This document shows, piece after piece, positions 11,313 through 22,173 of a DNA stretch of 64,000 nucleotides (position 1 is the stretch's first letter; each line of letters opens with the position of its first letter). The notes beneath the pieces were generated by a model. The model saw only the letters and a program-made list of their open reading frames with translations. It was not told the origin of the DNA and made no database searches. Source of the DNA: Neoceratodus forsteri (Eukaryota; Chordata; Ceratodontiformes; Ceratodontidae); NCBI GenBank assembly GCA_016271365.2, contig CM057456.1:608597501-608661500 (forward strand), given 5' to 3'. The translations under genes and the position numbers were made by a program.

Positions 11313-11438
11313 GGACTCGCGCCGACGATCTTCGTGGACCGGGAACACGCTGCACTCTTCAAAGCCGACCGCGAACTGAGGAAATGCCGTAAGCTGTATA
11401 ATGGGCTAGATAGGGTTTCAACTTTATTAGCATATCTC

Positions 11439-11662
11439 AGCCATTTTGGGATTTTTGCCAGATTTTCAACATGGGTTTTGGGACCCCTTCTCATGAGTGA
11501 TGTCACTGTCATGGTGTTATTCAGGCCCGAAGGGTGATTTCGCGCATTGGCGATCGCGAAATCACCCTTTGGGCCTGAACACCATGACAGTGACATCATT
11601 CATGAGAAGGGGCCCAAAACCCCATGTTGAAAATTTGGTGCTAAAATTCCAAAATGACTGTT
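11439..11662. repeat. Long palindrome, arms ~105 bp, loop 10 bp
   Basis: Left arm (11439-11544) and right arm (11555-11662) are nearly exact reverse complements around a loop at 11545-11554. The inner stem contains 'gggtgatttcgcg' / 'cgcgaaatcaccc'. Further out it contains 'atgacagtgacatcatt' and its complement. The arms are homologous to the units of the adjoining 295-bp array, so palindrome and array form one structure. A foldback-type DNA transposon end is the likeliest explanation. Confidence 0.85.
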
Positions 11663-12620
11663 TCACGAGCGCGCCATGCAGTTCCCACGCAGGCTCGTAG
11701 TTCGCGAAATTTCAATATTTTCACTCCAGATTTCAACATTGCCATTTTACCACACCTTCTTATGAGCAGTACAGCTGTCATTTTCACATCTCACCTAAAT
11801 GTTTCCACCATGTAGCGTAGAATGGCTTAGTCGAAGTGTAAATCAATGTACAGGACAAATTAAGAAAATCACAGTGACACTGTTCATGAGCAGAGGTCTT
11901 AAAATGGCTATGTTGAAAATTTGGTGAAAAAATTCCTAAAAATGACTGTTTTCGAAGGGCATGTTGCACAGTTCCTACGCACGCTCGTAGGTTTGCGAAT
12001 TTTCAATATTTCCACTCCAGATTTTCAACATTGCCATTTTTCCACACCTTCTTATGAGTAGTACCGCTGTCATTTTTCACATCTCACCCAAAACGTGTTT
12101 CCGCCCATGTAGCGCACAATGGCACAGTCGTTGCGAACTCAGTGTATGGGACACATTAAGAAAATCACAGTGTCACTGTTCATGAGCAGAGATCTTAAAA
12201 TGGCAATGTTGAAAATTTGGTGAAAGAATTCCTAAAAATGACTGTTTTACGAGTGTGCGTTGCACAGTTCCCATGCACGCTCGTAGGTTTGCGAATTTTC
12301 AATATTTCCACTCCAGATTTTCAACATTGCCATTTTACCACACCTCCTTATGAGCAGTACAGCTGTCATTTTTCACATCCTGCCCAAAACGTGTTTCCGC
12401 CCATGTAGCGCACAATGGCGCAGTCGGTGTACAAACTCAATGTATGGGACACATTAACAAAATCACAGTGACACTGTTCATGACCAGAGGTCTTAAAATG
12501 GCTATGTTAAAAATTTGGTGAAAAAAATCCTAAAAATGACTGTTTTATGAGCGTGCGTTGCACAGTTCCTACGCACGCTCGTAAGTTCGCAAATTTTCAA
12601 TATTTACAGTCCAATGACTT
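11640..12620. repeat. Tandem array, unit ~290-298 bp, three copies plus part
   Basis: The marker 'gctcgtag' recurs at 11693, 11983 and 12279, and a diverged copy ('gctcgtaa') at 12577, so the periods are 290, 296 and 298. Each unit carries an internal pair of inverted segments ('attttcaacattgccatttt' and its diverged complement 'aaaatggctatgttgaaaat'). The array is therefore built of foldback modules. No frame of note crosses it. Confidence 0.85.
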
Positions 12621-14139
12621 CCAAGTACCTAAACAGCACATAGAAGCAAGCAACATTCGGCAATGACAAATGCTTGTTTAGGTTGACGCACCAGTTGCCA
12701 GACTTACCACCAACTTTGACAACTAACCACCGCATCCACAGTCACGCTGCATCCCTCCTCCCCACTCATAGCCTGGCTGCCGCCTTGCAGTTCATCCAAT
12801 GGTTGCCACTCTGGTCCATCTAGCAGCATTACTCTCTGGAATCCCTGAGTACTGGAGGGTAGAGGAGATGCTGGTAGCTAGGTTAGCCCCCTTGGCCCCT
12901 AAGAGGTCCCTGACTCTGAACTCCTGCCAACACTGCAACTGCAGATCCAGGTCAGAGAAACAATCATCCCAGTCCCAGTCTTTCCCACCTGCCATTCCTT
13001 GCCACACTAAGTTGCAGCCGCATGTCCTCTCACTGCTCTGCGCCAGACAGACACAGCCCTACATCAGGTAGGAAAATGCCTTAGGTTTTGAGAGCCAAAC
13101 TACCAGCACCAAATCTTGTGTTTTTTGTAGCTATAGCCTACAGCAGAACTGAATGGGGGGAAGGTGTCTGCCTGGCTAGACTACCCAGGGTTTAGTGCAG
13201 GTAGGCCTGGCTACTCTATTCCCAGCAGACTCCAAGAGGTGATGGTACTGAGAGAGAGGGACTGCTGGACTAGAGGACAGGCAGTAGTGTGTGTGTGTGA
13301 TACAATCACTGACTCACTGGTCAAATAAATGGACTTTTACTTTAACTTTCTTGCTTCACTAGGGCCAGGGTATTGTGCTGGCTGACTGGCAGGAACAAAG
13401 TCTGACAGAGGGATGCGGCAGATGGTGCATGAAATGGTCGGCTACCAGGTGAGGGCATGTGGTAGCCCAGTAGGACAGCACAGCTGCCATCCAGCACTCA
13501 GCTACAGTACCAGCAGACTAGTGGCATGGGTAATCAGAGATTGGGAATCAGCGAGGTGGCACAGTTGTAACTCGACAGTCGGGGTAGGGGTGCAGTGATG
13601 CTGATCTGACAAGATCAATGCAGATGGAGAAGTTGAGAGACCATCAGCAGCAGCAGACTGGACCGGGCAGCACATAACAGGACCATCATACCCCGGTGAC
13701 TGAAGCTAGGGGTAAGGGTGACACAAGGGTGCAGGTAAGGGGAGAACTTAACTTACTAGTGTACTACTACTATGTGTGTGGGAACGAAGTTCAGCTGTGA
13801 CAGTCAGTGTCAGCACATACAGGCTGAGGACTGGAGTGGGAGTTTGGGACACAATTAGGAGGCGGACTGCAGAATCAGATATTCTGATTCCATCTCCAAT
13901 ACCATTTTGACTCCTTAAATGGAGTCAGATTAGAACTGAACTCAGAATCAGAATTGCCAGAATTCAGCAACATGCAAACAGGACAGATTTTAGAGAATCT
14001 GAGCATCTTTACCACCAAGTAATTCAATTTACTTTTCATTGGCAAACATAATTTTGTTTAAGCTAGGTCATTTGCAGTCAGAAAATCTATAAACTGGATG
14101 GAAATATGTGGATTCTCTTTATAGTAATTAAGCCCAATT
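12621..14139. other. No supported feature
   Basis: Mixed-composition sequence. A 90-codon frame at 12799-13071 and others are unremarkable. A short (GT)n run lies near 13290. 13880-13980 holds short near-palindromic words ('agaatcagatattctgatt') that may belong to a decayed non-autonomous DNA element. Confidence 0.4.
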
Positions 14140-14340
14140 AGTACTGGTGAATGCTGAAGAACTGACAGTATTAGATACTGAAGCTCAGTGTTTAAGGACA
14201 GGGCCAGATACAGTACAGAACAAAGACAGTGCAGGCTTCCCCATATTGTGATACATTTAAGTGTAGGCGAAAGGTAAGGGACTGGCAGCAGTAGAGATTG
14301 AAGTCCTCTGTTCATAAACAGGCCAGGTACAGGATGGCAG
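14140..14340. repeat. Degenerate ~120-bp repeat, about two copies
   Basis: Diverged copies of a unit containing 'aggtaagggactggcagcag', a 'cctctgttcataaac' segment and 'ggccaggtacag' occur here. Related copies are at 15380-15545 and 15660-15810. The array has been broken by later sequence, including a CR1 3' end. Confidence 0.5.
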
Positions 14341-15379
14341 CTAGGAGGACTCTAGTGTGTGGTGGGCCAAATAGCATCTAGGACACAAAGAGTAAAGCTA
14401 CCAACAGTCCCTATTTTGCCAGGACAGTCCCTGTTTTCAGCAGCATGTCCTGGTATCCCCACAAGTTTTGCAAAATGTTTCTTTTGTTCTGGTTTTTGCT
14501 TACTTGTCCCAGTTTTGCCCCCTTTTTTTTTGCTGACTGCTAATCCGTAAGTGACAGTTATTTCAGCACCACTGTGGCGCTGCTTGGGCTGTACAGCAAT
14601 TCGCAACTTCAACCCCTGCTCCTGCGTTGTGCCACAAGCATGTCAGTGGGAGCACAGTAAAGCATGTTCCTTCTTGTTAGATTAGACTGGGTAGTAGTGC
14701 AAACAAGCACATGTGGATGTCTGCCTGCCAGCAGCTGAGAGGGACTCCAGACAGAGAAGAGACCAGCAGCAGTGAACTAAGGTATCCGAACCTGATCAGC
14801 AGTAGGGAAGTGTGTGAAAACAATCTGGTGTGGTGGTGGGAGTCACTGAAGTGAAGTTTGCTCAGCAAATGAGGTGAGTGTAAGCGGGTTGGATGGGACT
14901 GTCAGGAGGAGCAATACACGCAGCTCGAACGTCTGACCACAATTTAATGTAGGTTTGCTTCTAATGAACTTTCTGTACATCATGATTTGGAACTTGCTGC
15001 AGCAGAATGATGTATTGTTTTAATCTGGATGTTTGCTACTGGTGTTACTGTGGGGTAGCATGGCCAGAGAAAGCAGCAAAATGTAACTGATTATGTGCAG
15101 CGTTGTCTGCGGCAGTGCCCATGGGAGTGACACGGTTGGGGGGGGGGGTCATGGTCAGGATGGACCGTCCCAGTTTTAGGCCTCAGAAAGTTGGTAACTT
15201 TAACAAAGAGGTGTGCAGCCCCAGGGAGGTGCAGTGTACACTATTTTGCCTATGGAGAGCAGGAGAGATGCATCTGCGGCCATTGTGAGATGGCTGACAC
15301 TGTAAGGAGGTACACTACTAGCCTAGAGTGACAGGCGAAGGCCCCACAGGTATGCAGGGACATGGCAGGTACTGAGTGG
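14341..15379. other. No supported gene
   Basis: 14395-14530 contains two echoes of a 'cagtccctgttttc' word suggesting a small decayed repeat. A 10-bp G run lies at about 15130. No domain, SINE box or long inverted repeat was found. Confidence 0.4.
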
Positions 15380-15810
15380 GCAGAGAAATCGGTCTTGGTG
15401 AAAGGTGAGGGTCTGACAGCACTGCAGGCTGAAAAACTCTAGGTACAGAGTGGGCAGGTACACTACAGGTTTCCCAACACTGATGACATTGGTGCTGGTG
15501 GAAGGTGAGAAACTGGCTGCTCCGTAATCTGAAAACCTCTGTTAGCACAGAAACATAGAAACTGATGGCAGATAAGGACTGCTTGGCCCACACAGTCTGC
15601 CCATTTTCCTTATCTACTGATATACCACAGATCCTAATTGATCTCTGGGTTTATCATGGCTGTTAATTCATAGGCCAGGTACAGTGTCAGCAGGAATAGT
15701 GGAGGCCTCTCCCTGATGTATTCAGCACTGGTGAAATGACAGCACTGAATACTACAGCCCTCTGTTTATCTGTATGACCAGGTACTGAGTGAAGAACAGT
15801 AACATCAGTG
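15380..15810. repeat. Degenerate ~120-bp repeats interrupted by a CR1 3' end
   Basis: Two to four diverged units ('ggtgaaaggtgagggtctga', 'gaaaacctctgttagcac', 'ccaggtacagtg') belong to the family at 14140-14340. A CR1-type LINE 3' end (15548-15660) splits them. Confidence 0.5.
15548..15660 (-). mobile_element. CR1-type LINE 3' end fragment
   Basis: The plus strand reads 'agaaacatagaaactgatgg', then 'cagataaggactg' and 'cagtctgccca'. This is the same reversed LINE 3' end as at 28238-28300, where it leads into a CR1-type RT. Only ~110 bases are present. Confidence 0.75.
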
Positions 15811-16119
15811 TGAATCTGCACACTAGCCTTCACAGACAGGCACAGGGGGAACTGCAAGGACATGGGGCAATATGTACTGTACTATTCCTTGGCCTAGAAA
15901 ATTAGTCTTAAATTCGATCCCTGGAAGTGGAGTTTTAGTCGAAAGAATTCTGAGCTCAGTTAAATATGATTACTACCCTGCCAGGCATTTCTTATTGCAG
16001 TGACCTGAAATAGTGTCTGAAATACACAATGGGTTCTACATTGCAGTCATAATGATTCTTACAGTGACAGTTCTGGGTGGGCTGCTTCCAGCTGTGTGGT
16101 GCCTAAGGCTTAAGGAGAC

Positions 16120-16504
16120 ATAGGTTAAAACAAAATAAGCCCAGCACTTACTCCCACATAAAAATGGCTAACTGCCACAAAACTGCCGCATCAACAATTA
16201 ATTTGTGTGAATTTACAGCTAGTGCAACAGCCTGAAATTCAAACAGCAAAGCACAGAAACCTCCAGCCAAAACCCAATGTTTTGCTTGCTCAGGCGCTTT
16301 ATCGAGTGAGTGTCAAGGATCTTTGACAAAGTGTCAGATCATAAGAAACACTGAATTTGGCTGGATGCATCCATGCTCTGCTTTTTGAGCTTAAGTCTGT
16401 TGCACTAGCTGTAAGTTCACACTAATAAATTGTTTATGCAGCACGCTTATGGTAATTAGCCATTCTTAGTGGGAGTGTGTGCTGGGCGTACTTTGTTTTT
16501 ACCA
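16120..16504. mobile_element. ~385-bp foldback (MITE-like) element
   Basis: The whole stretch folds on itself around 'gtcaaggatctttgac' (16312-16327). The left arm (from 16120, 'aggttaaaacaaa') pairs with the right arm (to 16504, 'tttgtttttacc'). Well-matched blocks include 'acagctagtgcaacag' and 'cccagcac..actcccac'. The arms differ by scattered substitutions and small indels. There is no transposase, so it is a non-autonomous DNA element. The target duplication is not clear, so the superfamily is not assigned. Confidence 0.75.
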
Positions 16505-16739
16505 GTGATTATTGTGACCTGCCCAGTAGTCATCATAATAATAACATTGCCTCCTCCCTATATAATGTATACACATTGCCAGCACAAGACAACTCTTGGT
16601 TAGCAAATTTTACAGCAACAGACATTGTTAATTACATCTGTTTTATTTTAAAATATACATTTAGGAACCTTAATTGAAATGCTGTTAAACCTCAACTAAA
16701 GTTTTCTTTCAGTCCAAGAACTCTAAACAGACATGCTGC

Positions 16740-18006
16740 TTTTATCAGCAGAAACCACCCACAGCTCACAAGCTACAACAGGGGGATAGGGACAGCCACC
16801 AAGGGCTGAATAGGCCTCTGTGCAACTCCCCCCCCCCAGCAGAAACCACCCGCAGCTCAAACAATACAACAGGGGGACAGGGACAGCCACCGAGGGCTGA
16901 ATAGGCCTCTGTGCAACCCCCCAGCAGAAACTACCCGCAGCTCACATGCTACAACAGGAGGACAGGACAGCCACCGAGGGCTGAATAGGCCTCTGTGCAA
17001 ACCCCCCAGCAGAAACCACCCACAGCTCACACGCCAACGGGGGACAGGGATACCAAGGGCTGAATAGGCCTCTGTGCAACCCCCCAGCAGAAAACCACCA
17101 GTAGGCTCACATGTTACAACAGGTGGATAGGGACAGCCACCGAGGCTGAACAGGCCTCTGTGCAACCCCCCAGCAGAAACCACCCGCAGCTCACATGCTA
17201 CAACAGGGACAGGGATAGGGACAGCCACCGAGGGCTGAATAGGCCTCTGTGCAACCCCCAGCAGAAACCCCCGCAGCTCACATGCTACAACAGGGGACAG
17301 GGACAGCCACCAAGGGCTGAATAGGCCTCTGTGCAACCCCCAGCAGAAACCACCCGCAGCTCACATGCTACAACAAAGGACAGTGACAGCCACCGAGGGC
17401 TGGATAGCTCTGTGCAACCCCCAGCAGAAACCACCCACAGCTCACACGCTACAGCAGGGGGACAGGGACAGCCACCGAGGGCTGAATAGGCTTCTGCAAC
17501 CCCCCAGCAGAAACCACCCACAGCTCACAAGCTACAACAGGGGGATAGGAACAGCCACCAAGGGCTGAATAGGCCTCTGTGCACCTCCCCCAGCAGAAAC
17601 CACCCGCAGCTCAAACAATACAACAGGGGGACAGGGACAGCCACCGAGGGCTGAACAGGCCTCTGTGCAACCCCCAGCAGAAACCCCCCGGAGCTCACAT
17701 GCTACAACAGGGGGATAGGGACAGCCACCGAGGGCTGAATAGGCCTCTGTGCAACCTCCCCAGCAGAAACCACCCGCAGCACACATGCTACAACAGGGGA
17801 CAGTGACAGCCACCGAGGGCTGGATAGGCCTCTGTGCAACCCCCAGCAGAAATCACCCACAGCTCACACGCTACAACAGGGGACAGGGACAGCCACCAAG
17901 GGCTGAACAGGCCTCTGTGCAACCCCCCAACCCCAGCAGAAACTACCCGCAGCTCACACGCTACAACAGGGGGACAGAGACAGCCACCGAGGGCTGAATA
18001 GATAAA
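16740..18006. repeat. Minisatellite, ~85-bp unit, about 15 copies
   Basis: Each unit begins 'cagcagaaaccaccc', continues 'gcagctcacatgctacaaca' and 'gacagccaccgagggctgaa', and ends 'taggcctctgtgcaaccccc'. Starts can be counted at about 16746, 16837, 16922, 17006, 17083, 17170, 17260, 17341, 17420, 17505, 17591, 17676, 17760, 17842 and 17934. Unit lengths vary from ~77 to 92 bases. The frames through it on both strands (up to 159 codons) exist only because of the repeat. Confidence 0.95.
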
Positions 18007-18586
18007 GAAGCTACCTTCTCCTGGCTTGTTTCTGAGAGGTGTTGTATTATTTGCCCCCACACAGCAACAGATAGTTTTTCCAGCTACCAGATGGACCTTT
18101 CAGACAGCGGGAATTTCAACGGGCACTATGGGACACTTTAAGGGACTTTAACTGCTCACTCCTGCTCTAGTTTTGTACTGTTTTACGCTCAGTACCTAGT
18201 GACTATAACTGTCTTTGTCTAGCACTGTTATGTGATACCCATTAAGCCTATTCCACCAAGTTAGAATGCACTGAGACTGTTTTGTATGTAATAAGTGTTA
18301 TTCCTACCTTGGAGCCTCTCCAGGACGCCATTCTTCGCGCATGTGCACTAGGGCCTATCCCGATACCCAGACTACGACTGTGCGCATGCGCAGTGAGGAT
18401 CTCTAGGCCCCAAGCCACCCGCTGCACACTAATTTGTTTTCTTTGTTCTCCCTTCCAGGCCTCTGTGCAACCCCCCAGCAGAAACCACCCGCAGCTCACA
18501 TGCTACAACAGGGGGACAGGGACAGCCACTGAGGGCTGAATAGATAAAGAAGCTACCTTCTCCTGGCTTGTTTCTGAGGGGTGTTA
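18007..18586. repeat. Duplicated array edge flanking ~400 bp of other sequence
   Basis: The array ends with 'gataaagaagctaccttctc' plus 'ctggcttgtttctgag' at 18001-18037. About 400 bases later one more minisatellite unit (18455-18540) is followed by the same edge (18541-18586). So 18046-18454 lies between two copies of the array end. The likely cause is unequal exchange or insertion with duplication. 18330-18420 is CpG-rich, with CAGTGAG/CGCATGCGC words. Confidence 0.8.
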
Positions 18587-18922
18587 GCCCATCGACACGA
18601 CTGCCCCACCCGCCCCAGCCAGACCCTTAATTTATACACCTTTTCCTGTCACATGACTTCCTGTATGTCTCAGAACCATCTCCCCACATTCCCATTTGCA
18701 GCTTATATTCTGTAACCACCAGAGGGAGCTCCCTCTGCTCCACACATTTCCCCTCCTATACTTCCCTTATCTCCTCTACTCCGAGGCACTCTTGCCACTC
18801 CAGCTACTCCACTGCCCTATATCCTGCCCAGCACCCCCTGTACCTCCCTCCATCTCCCAGCCACTCGCCTCCCTGTCCACTCTCAGCTCTCTTCACTCCC
18901 CTCCAGCCTCTAGCAGTACATA

Positions 18923-20230
18923 GTGCAGGCACTAGGAGTCACTATTTACACCCTCTCGAGCACCGTCCATCTGCCCTTTCTAGCCTCTCTCACGCCCAAC
19001 TCCACCTCTCTCCCTGGCCCCGCATACCACCCTCCGCTGGGGGTTTCGAACCCTGTACCTCTGGCATCAGAGGCGGTGACGCTACCTCTGCACCGTAGCA
19101 GCAACCACACTAATCAAGTACCTCTACCCGCCTTATACACCAGGCATCTCTCAAGCATGGGCATACTGGCTCTCAGGCTTAATCTTCTTATGATCATCAT
19201 GCTTGCTCATCCCCCACCCTACCCAACCCCATCTACTCCCACCCTGTATTCCACTCCCCATTCCCACCCCCAACTCACCTCTCACACTGGACTACCATAT
19301 CACCCCACGCACCATCCACAAACACCAACCCCACCCCCCACTCCCAGAGCAGGATTGACTCACCCCATCCTAGCCATACCTACCCTTAGCTCCCTACCCA
19401 TCCCCTGCACCTCCTCCACCACCAGATCCTCGCATCAACTCCAGTGTATCAACTCCAACCGCCGCAGCCCACTCCTCAGACTAATCACCTTACTTCTTCT
19501 GCTCTCCGGGAATGTCCACCCCAACCCTGGCCCTGGGTCTTCTACCACCCCTTCGCACCCTGCTGGGTGTGGCCTCCGCATTGCCTCAATGAACATCTGC
19601 AGTCTCCCAAAGAAAACTGCTGCACTCCAGTGCTGGGTCGTACAACACAGGCCCAACATCATTGCCGTAGTGGAGACCTGGCTCTCTGCATCAACCCCTG
19701 ACTCAGCTGTCTTCCTCCCTGGTTTCACCCTGTTCCAAGAGGATCGAGTTGGCAAGCATGGTGGTGGATGTGCAGTCTACATGCGTGACTCCCTTCTAAG
19801 CCATGCTCTCCCTGCCCCCAAGCTCGATCATGGTGCCCAAGCCATCACCCTAAAAATCTCCCCTGACCTGGGCAGAGGCCCTCTCTATCTCACAACTACA
19901 TACATACCCCCATGGGCCCAGGGATCAGCAATCCACTCCCTTACTGACTATCTCTCCACCCTGCCTCACAAAGTTGAACAGCTCATCCTAGGTGACCTCA
20001 ATGTCAACTGGCTTGGCTCCACTGCTGCACACATAAAGGACTCCTTTACTGCCTTTGACTTAGCTCAGTTAGTCACTCTTCCTAGCAGATTTAACCAGTC
20101 AAGTGGCACCAGCTCCCTCTTTGACATAATACTTTCCAACCGCCCCATAAAATCAAGACTGTTAATATCCTAGCCAACTCCATCAGCGGCCATTCCCCAT
20201 CCTCTGTTTCTGGTCCTCCCCCACACAAAA
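18923..20230 (+). pseudogene. LINE endonuclease (AP-like) with 'NPGP' motif
   Basis: The first ~195 codons are Pro/Ser/Thr-rich and low-complexity. They include a tRNA-like stretch (19030-19112), so translation more likely starts nearer the motif. 'LLLSGNVHPNPGP' lies at 19496-19534, just before the endonuclease. The endonuclease follows: 'ASMNICSLPK' (metal-binding Asn), 'AVVETWL' (Glu), 'GGGCAVYMRD' and 'LGDLNVNW' (Asp/Asn). The frame stops at 20171-20173. The final 'SGHS' with the catalytic His is coded just beyond (about 20185-20200). The enzyme nicks target DNA for target-primed reverse transcription. Broken by that stop or a nearby indel. Confidence 0.8.
19030..19112 (-). mobile_element. 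tRNA-like SINE head inside LINE 5' region
   Basis: On the minus strand a perfect B box 'gggttcgaaaccc' (about 19050-19038) and an A-box-like 'cggtgcagaggtagc' (about 19089-19103) are spaced as in tRNA-derived SINEs. The piece sits in the same open frame as the LINE endonuclease, without a stop. It is either a SINE head inserted in frame or chance survival in low-complexity DNA. Confidence 0.5.
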
Positions 20231-20289
20231 ACCCACGTCCCAAGTCATCTCCCACTGCCGCTTTCGACCAGGGGGCCTCAGTAAACTGA

Positions 20290-22173
20290 AGCAGTACCTA
20301 GCCCAGCCTGACTGGTCCCCGATCTCATTCACGACTGATATAGACACTGCACTAGCCTACCTCACCAGAGCCTTCTGCAAGGCCTGTGACCTATTTGCCC
20401 CCCTTACTAGTACCCACTCCAAAAGACATAATGCCGCTTGGATTTCCCCTTCCCTTATTCAACAACTGAGGCAGCAAGACAACCTATGGCATGTCGCAGT
20501 CGAGTCAGGCAGGTCAGTGGACAGACAGGCCTATAATGCCGCTCGTAACCAATACACCTGGGCCATAAAGCAAGCCAAGGCCAAGTACTACCAAACCACC
20601 CTGGCCTCCTCCTGGGGCTCTGCGCGTGCGTTCTGGGATAATATTAAGGAGCTCAATGGAAAAACTTGCTTCCTCCCATCCCAGATATCTGTCAACGGCG
20701 CTATTATCACTGACTCCCCCACATATTGCTGACTGCCTCAACATGGCTTTCTCTGACCTAAGCACAGTCCTTCCTATCCACTTTTTCAACCCTATCCCTA
20801 CCTCAACCCCCCCATCCTGAATCGCCCCCCATTTCTCCTCCACACCACATCTCCCCATGAAGTCAAACCACTCCTTCTAAAAGCCCTCTCCAGCCACAAC
20901 CCCATTTGTGACCCCACTGACTCAAGGATTCTCCATCTAACTCTAGGTGTCATGCTAGCCCCTCTCACTGACCTGTTAAACTGGTCTCTGTGCCTCGGTC
21001 AATTCCCGAGAGCCAGGAAATCAGCTGAAACTACCCCAATTCATAAGAATGGAGATCGCACTTTACCAGATAACTACAGACCGATCTCCATCCTCCCCTT
21101 CTCTCTAAAGCCCTGGAAAAAATAGTATCCACCCAACTCATGGAACATCTAACCAAATACAGCATCCTGTGTCCAGAACAGCATGCATTCTGCCCCGGAC
21201 ACAGCACCACTTCAGCCCTCCTAGAGTTCTCACAGCACATACACTCTGCACTTGACTCTGGGGACGGCGCCGGGGCAGTGTTCATTGACCTATCTAAGGC
21301 CTTTGACACTGTGTGTCACCCCCTATTGCTTGACTCCCTCTGTCAACCAGGTTTCTCATCTGGCCCCCTTGCCTGGTTCTCCAGTTACTTCCATGCCAGA
21401 TCCCAACAGGTCAAGATAAACGGTACCCTATCAACCGCCCTACCTGTTCACTCAGGTGTTCCCCAGGATTCCATCCTGGGCCCCACACTGTTCAATCTCT
21501 TTCTCAACACCCTTCCTAGCTCCTGCTTGGGCAGAATGCTCCTATATGCCAACAACGTGGTTCTCGTCGCCTTCCACCCCGACCCCATCACCCTCCAGGA
21601 CTCTCTTCAACTCACCTTCAGCCAAGCTGAAAAATGGTTCCTCGACCATTGTCAGGTTCTAAATCTCAAGAAGACAAAATCTATGTTTTTTGCCCACCAC
21701 AGAGTAATTCCAGAAATGTCCCCCTTCTCATCCTCTCCAGTACCCTACATCCCCTTGAACAGGTGTCTGCATACAAATATCTGGGCATCACCTTCGACTC
21801 GACTTTCTCTTTCCACTCTCATCTTAATTCCCTGTCCACTGCTGTAAACCCCCGGATTGGACTCCTATACTGCCACAAAGACTGCCTCCCTCAGAGTGCC
21901 CTCCGGCTGGCTATCACCTCCTCCATCCTGTCATTGGTCGACTACGGGCTCCCTATCTATACGGCTACTGACTCCACCACCCTCACCAAAGTCAAGACCT
22001 CAATCAATAAGGCTTGCAGGCTCCTGACCGGTACCCCCAGCAGAACGCACACATGCCAGCTCTACTCCTCCACAAATTTACTCACCTTTGATGAGTGCCT
22101 GCGCTACCACACTTGTATTCTGGCCACAAAATCACTACTTGGGCTCTCCCCCTTGGGGTTGCTGAATCCCTAA
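20290..22173 (+). pseudogene. LINE reverse transcriptase, frameshifted
   Basis: RT motifs run in several frames. 20517-20700 holds the linker ('YNAARNQYTWAIKQAK'). 21035-21110 holds 'PIHKNGD...DNYRPISIL'. 21170-21330 holds the 'SKAFDTV' palm motif A, with its catalytic Asp. 21450-21500 holds 'GVPQDSILGP', and at 21545-21556 the catalytic box reads YANN instead of YADD. The C-terminal region ('LGITFDSTFSFHSHL', 'KACRLLTGTP') continues in another frame to 22173. Loss of both catalytic Asp residues in the box and at least three frameshifts mean no activity. Confidence 0.8.

Larger units (their letters stand above)
10940..11400. promoter_or_regulatory. CpG-dense block (CpG-island-like)
   Basis: CpG dinucleotides are far denser here than anywhere nearby (for example 'gcgcctcaagacgcgact' and 'cgcgccgacgatcttcg'). 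A strong splice-donor-like sequence faces out of it on the minus strand at 11312-11303. This could be a promoter with a non-coding first exon, or a recently inserted, not yet CpG-depleted repeat. No TATA box or open frame decides between these. Confidence 0.35.

Noticed and set aside
10922..11599. 131-156-codon frames across the CpG-dense block and palindrome
   Set aside because: Open because of GC-rich repeats; the minus-strand frame reads straight through the palindrome and gives low-complexity protein.
10422..13980. One DNA transposon with inverted ends near 10425 and 13975
   Set aside because: The end similarity is weak and no transposase-like frame lies between; noted only as a possibility.
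16857..18060. Several 75-159-codon frames on both strands with repeating peptide
   Set aside because: They arise only because the ~85-bp minisatellite keeps frames open; unit lengths vary and frames shift between units.
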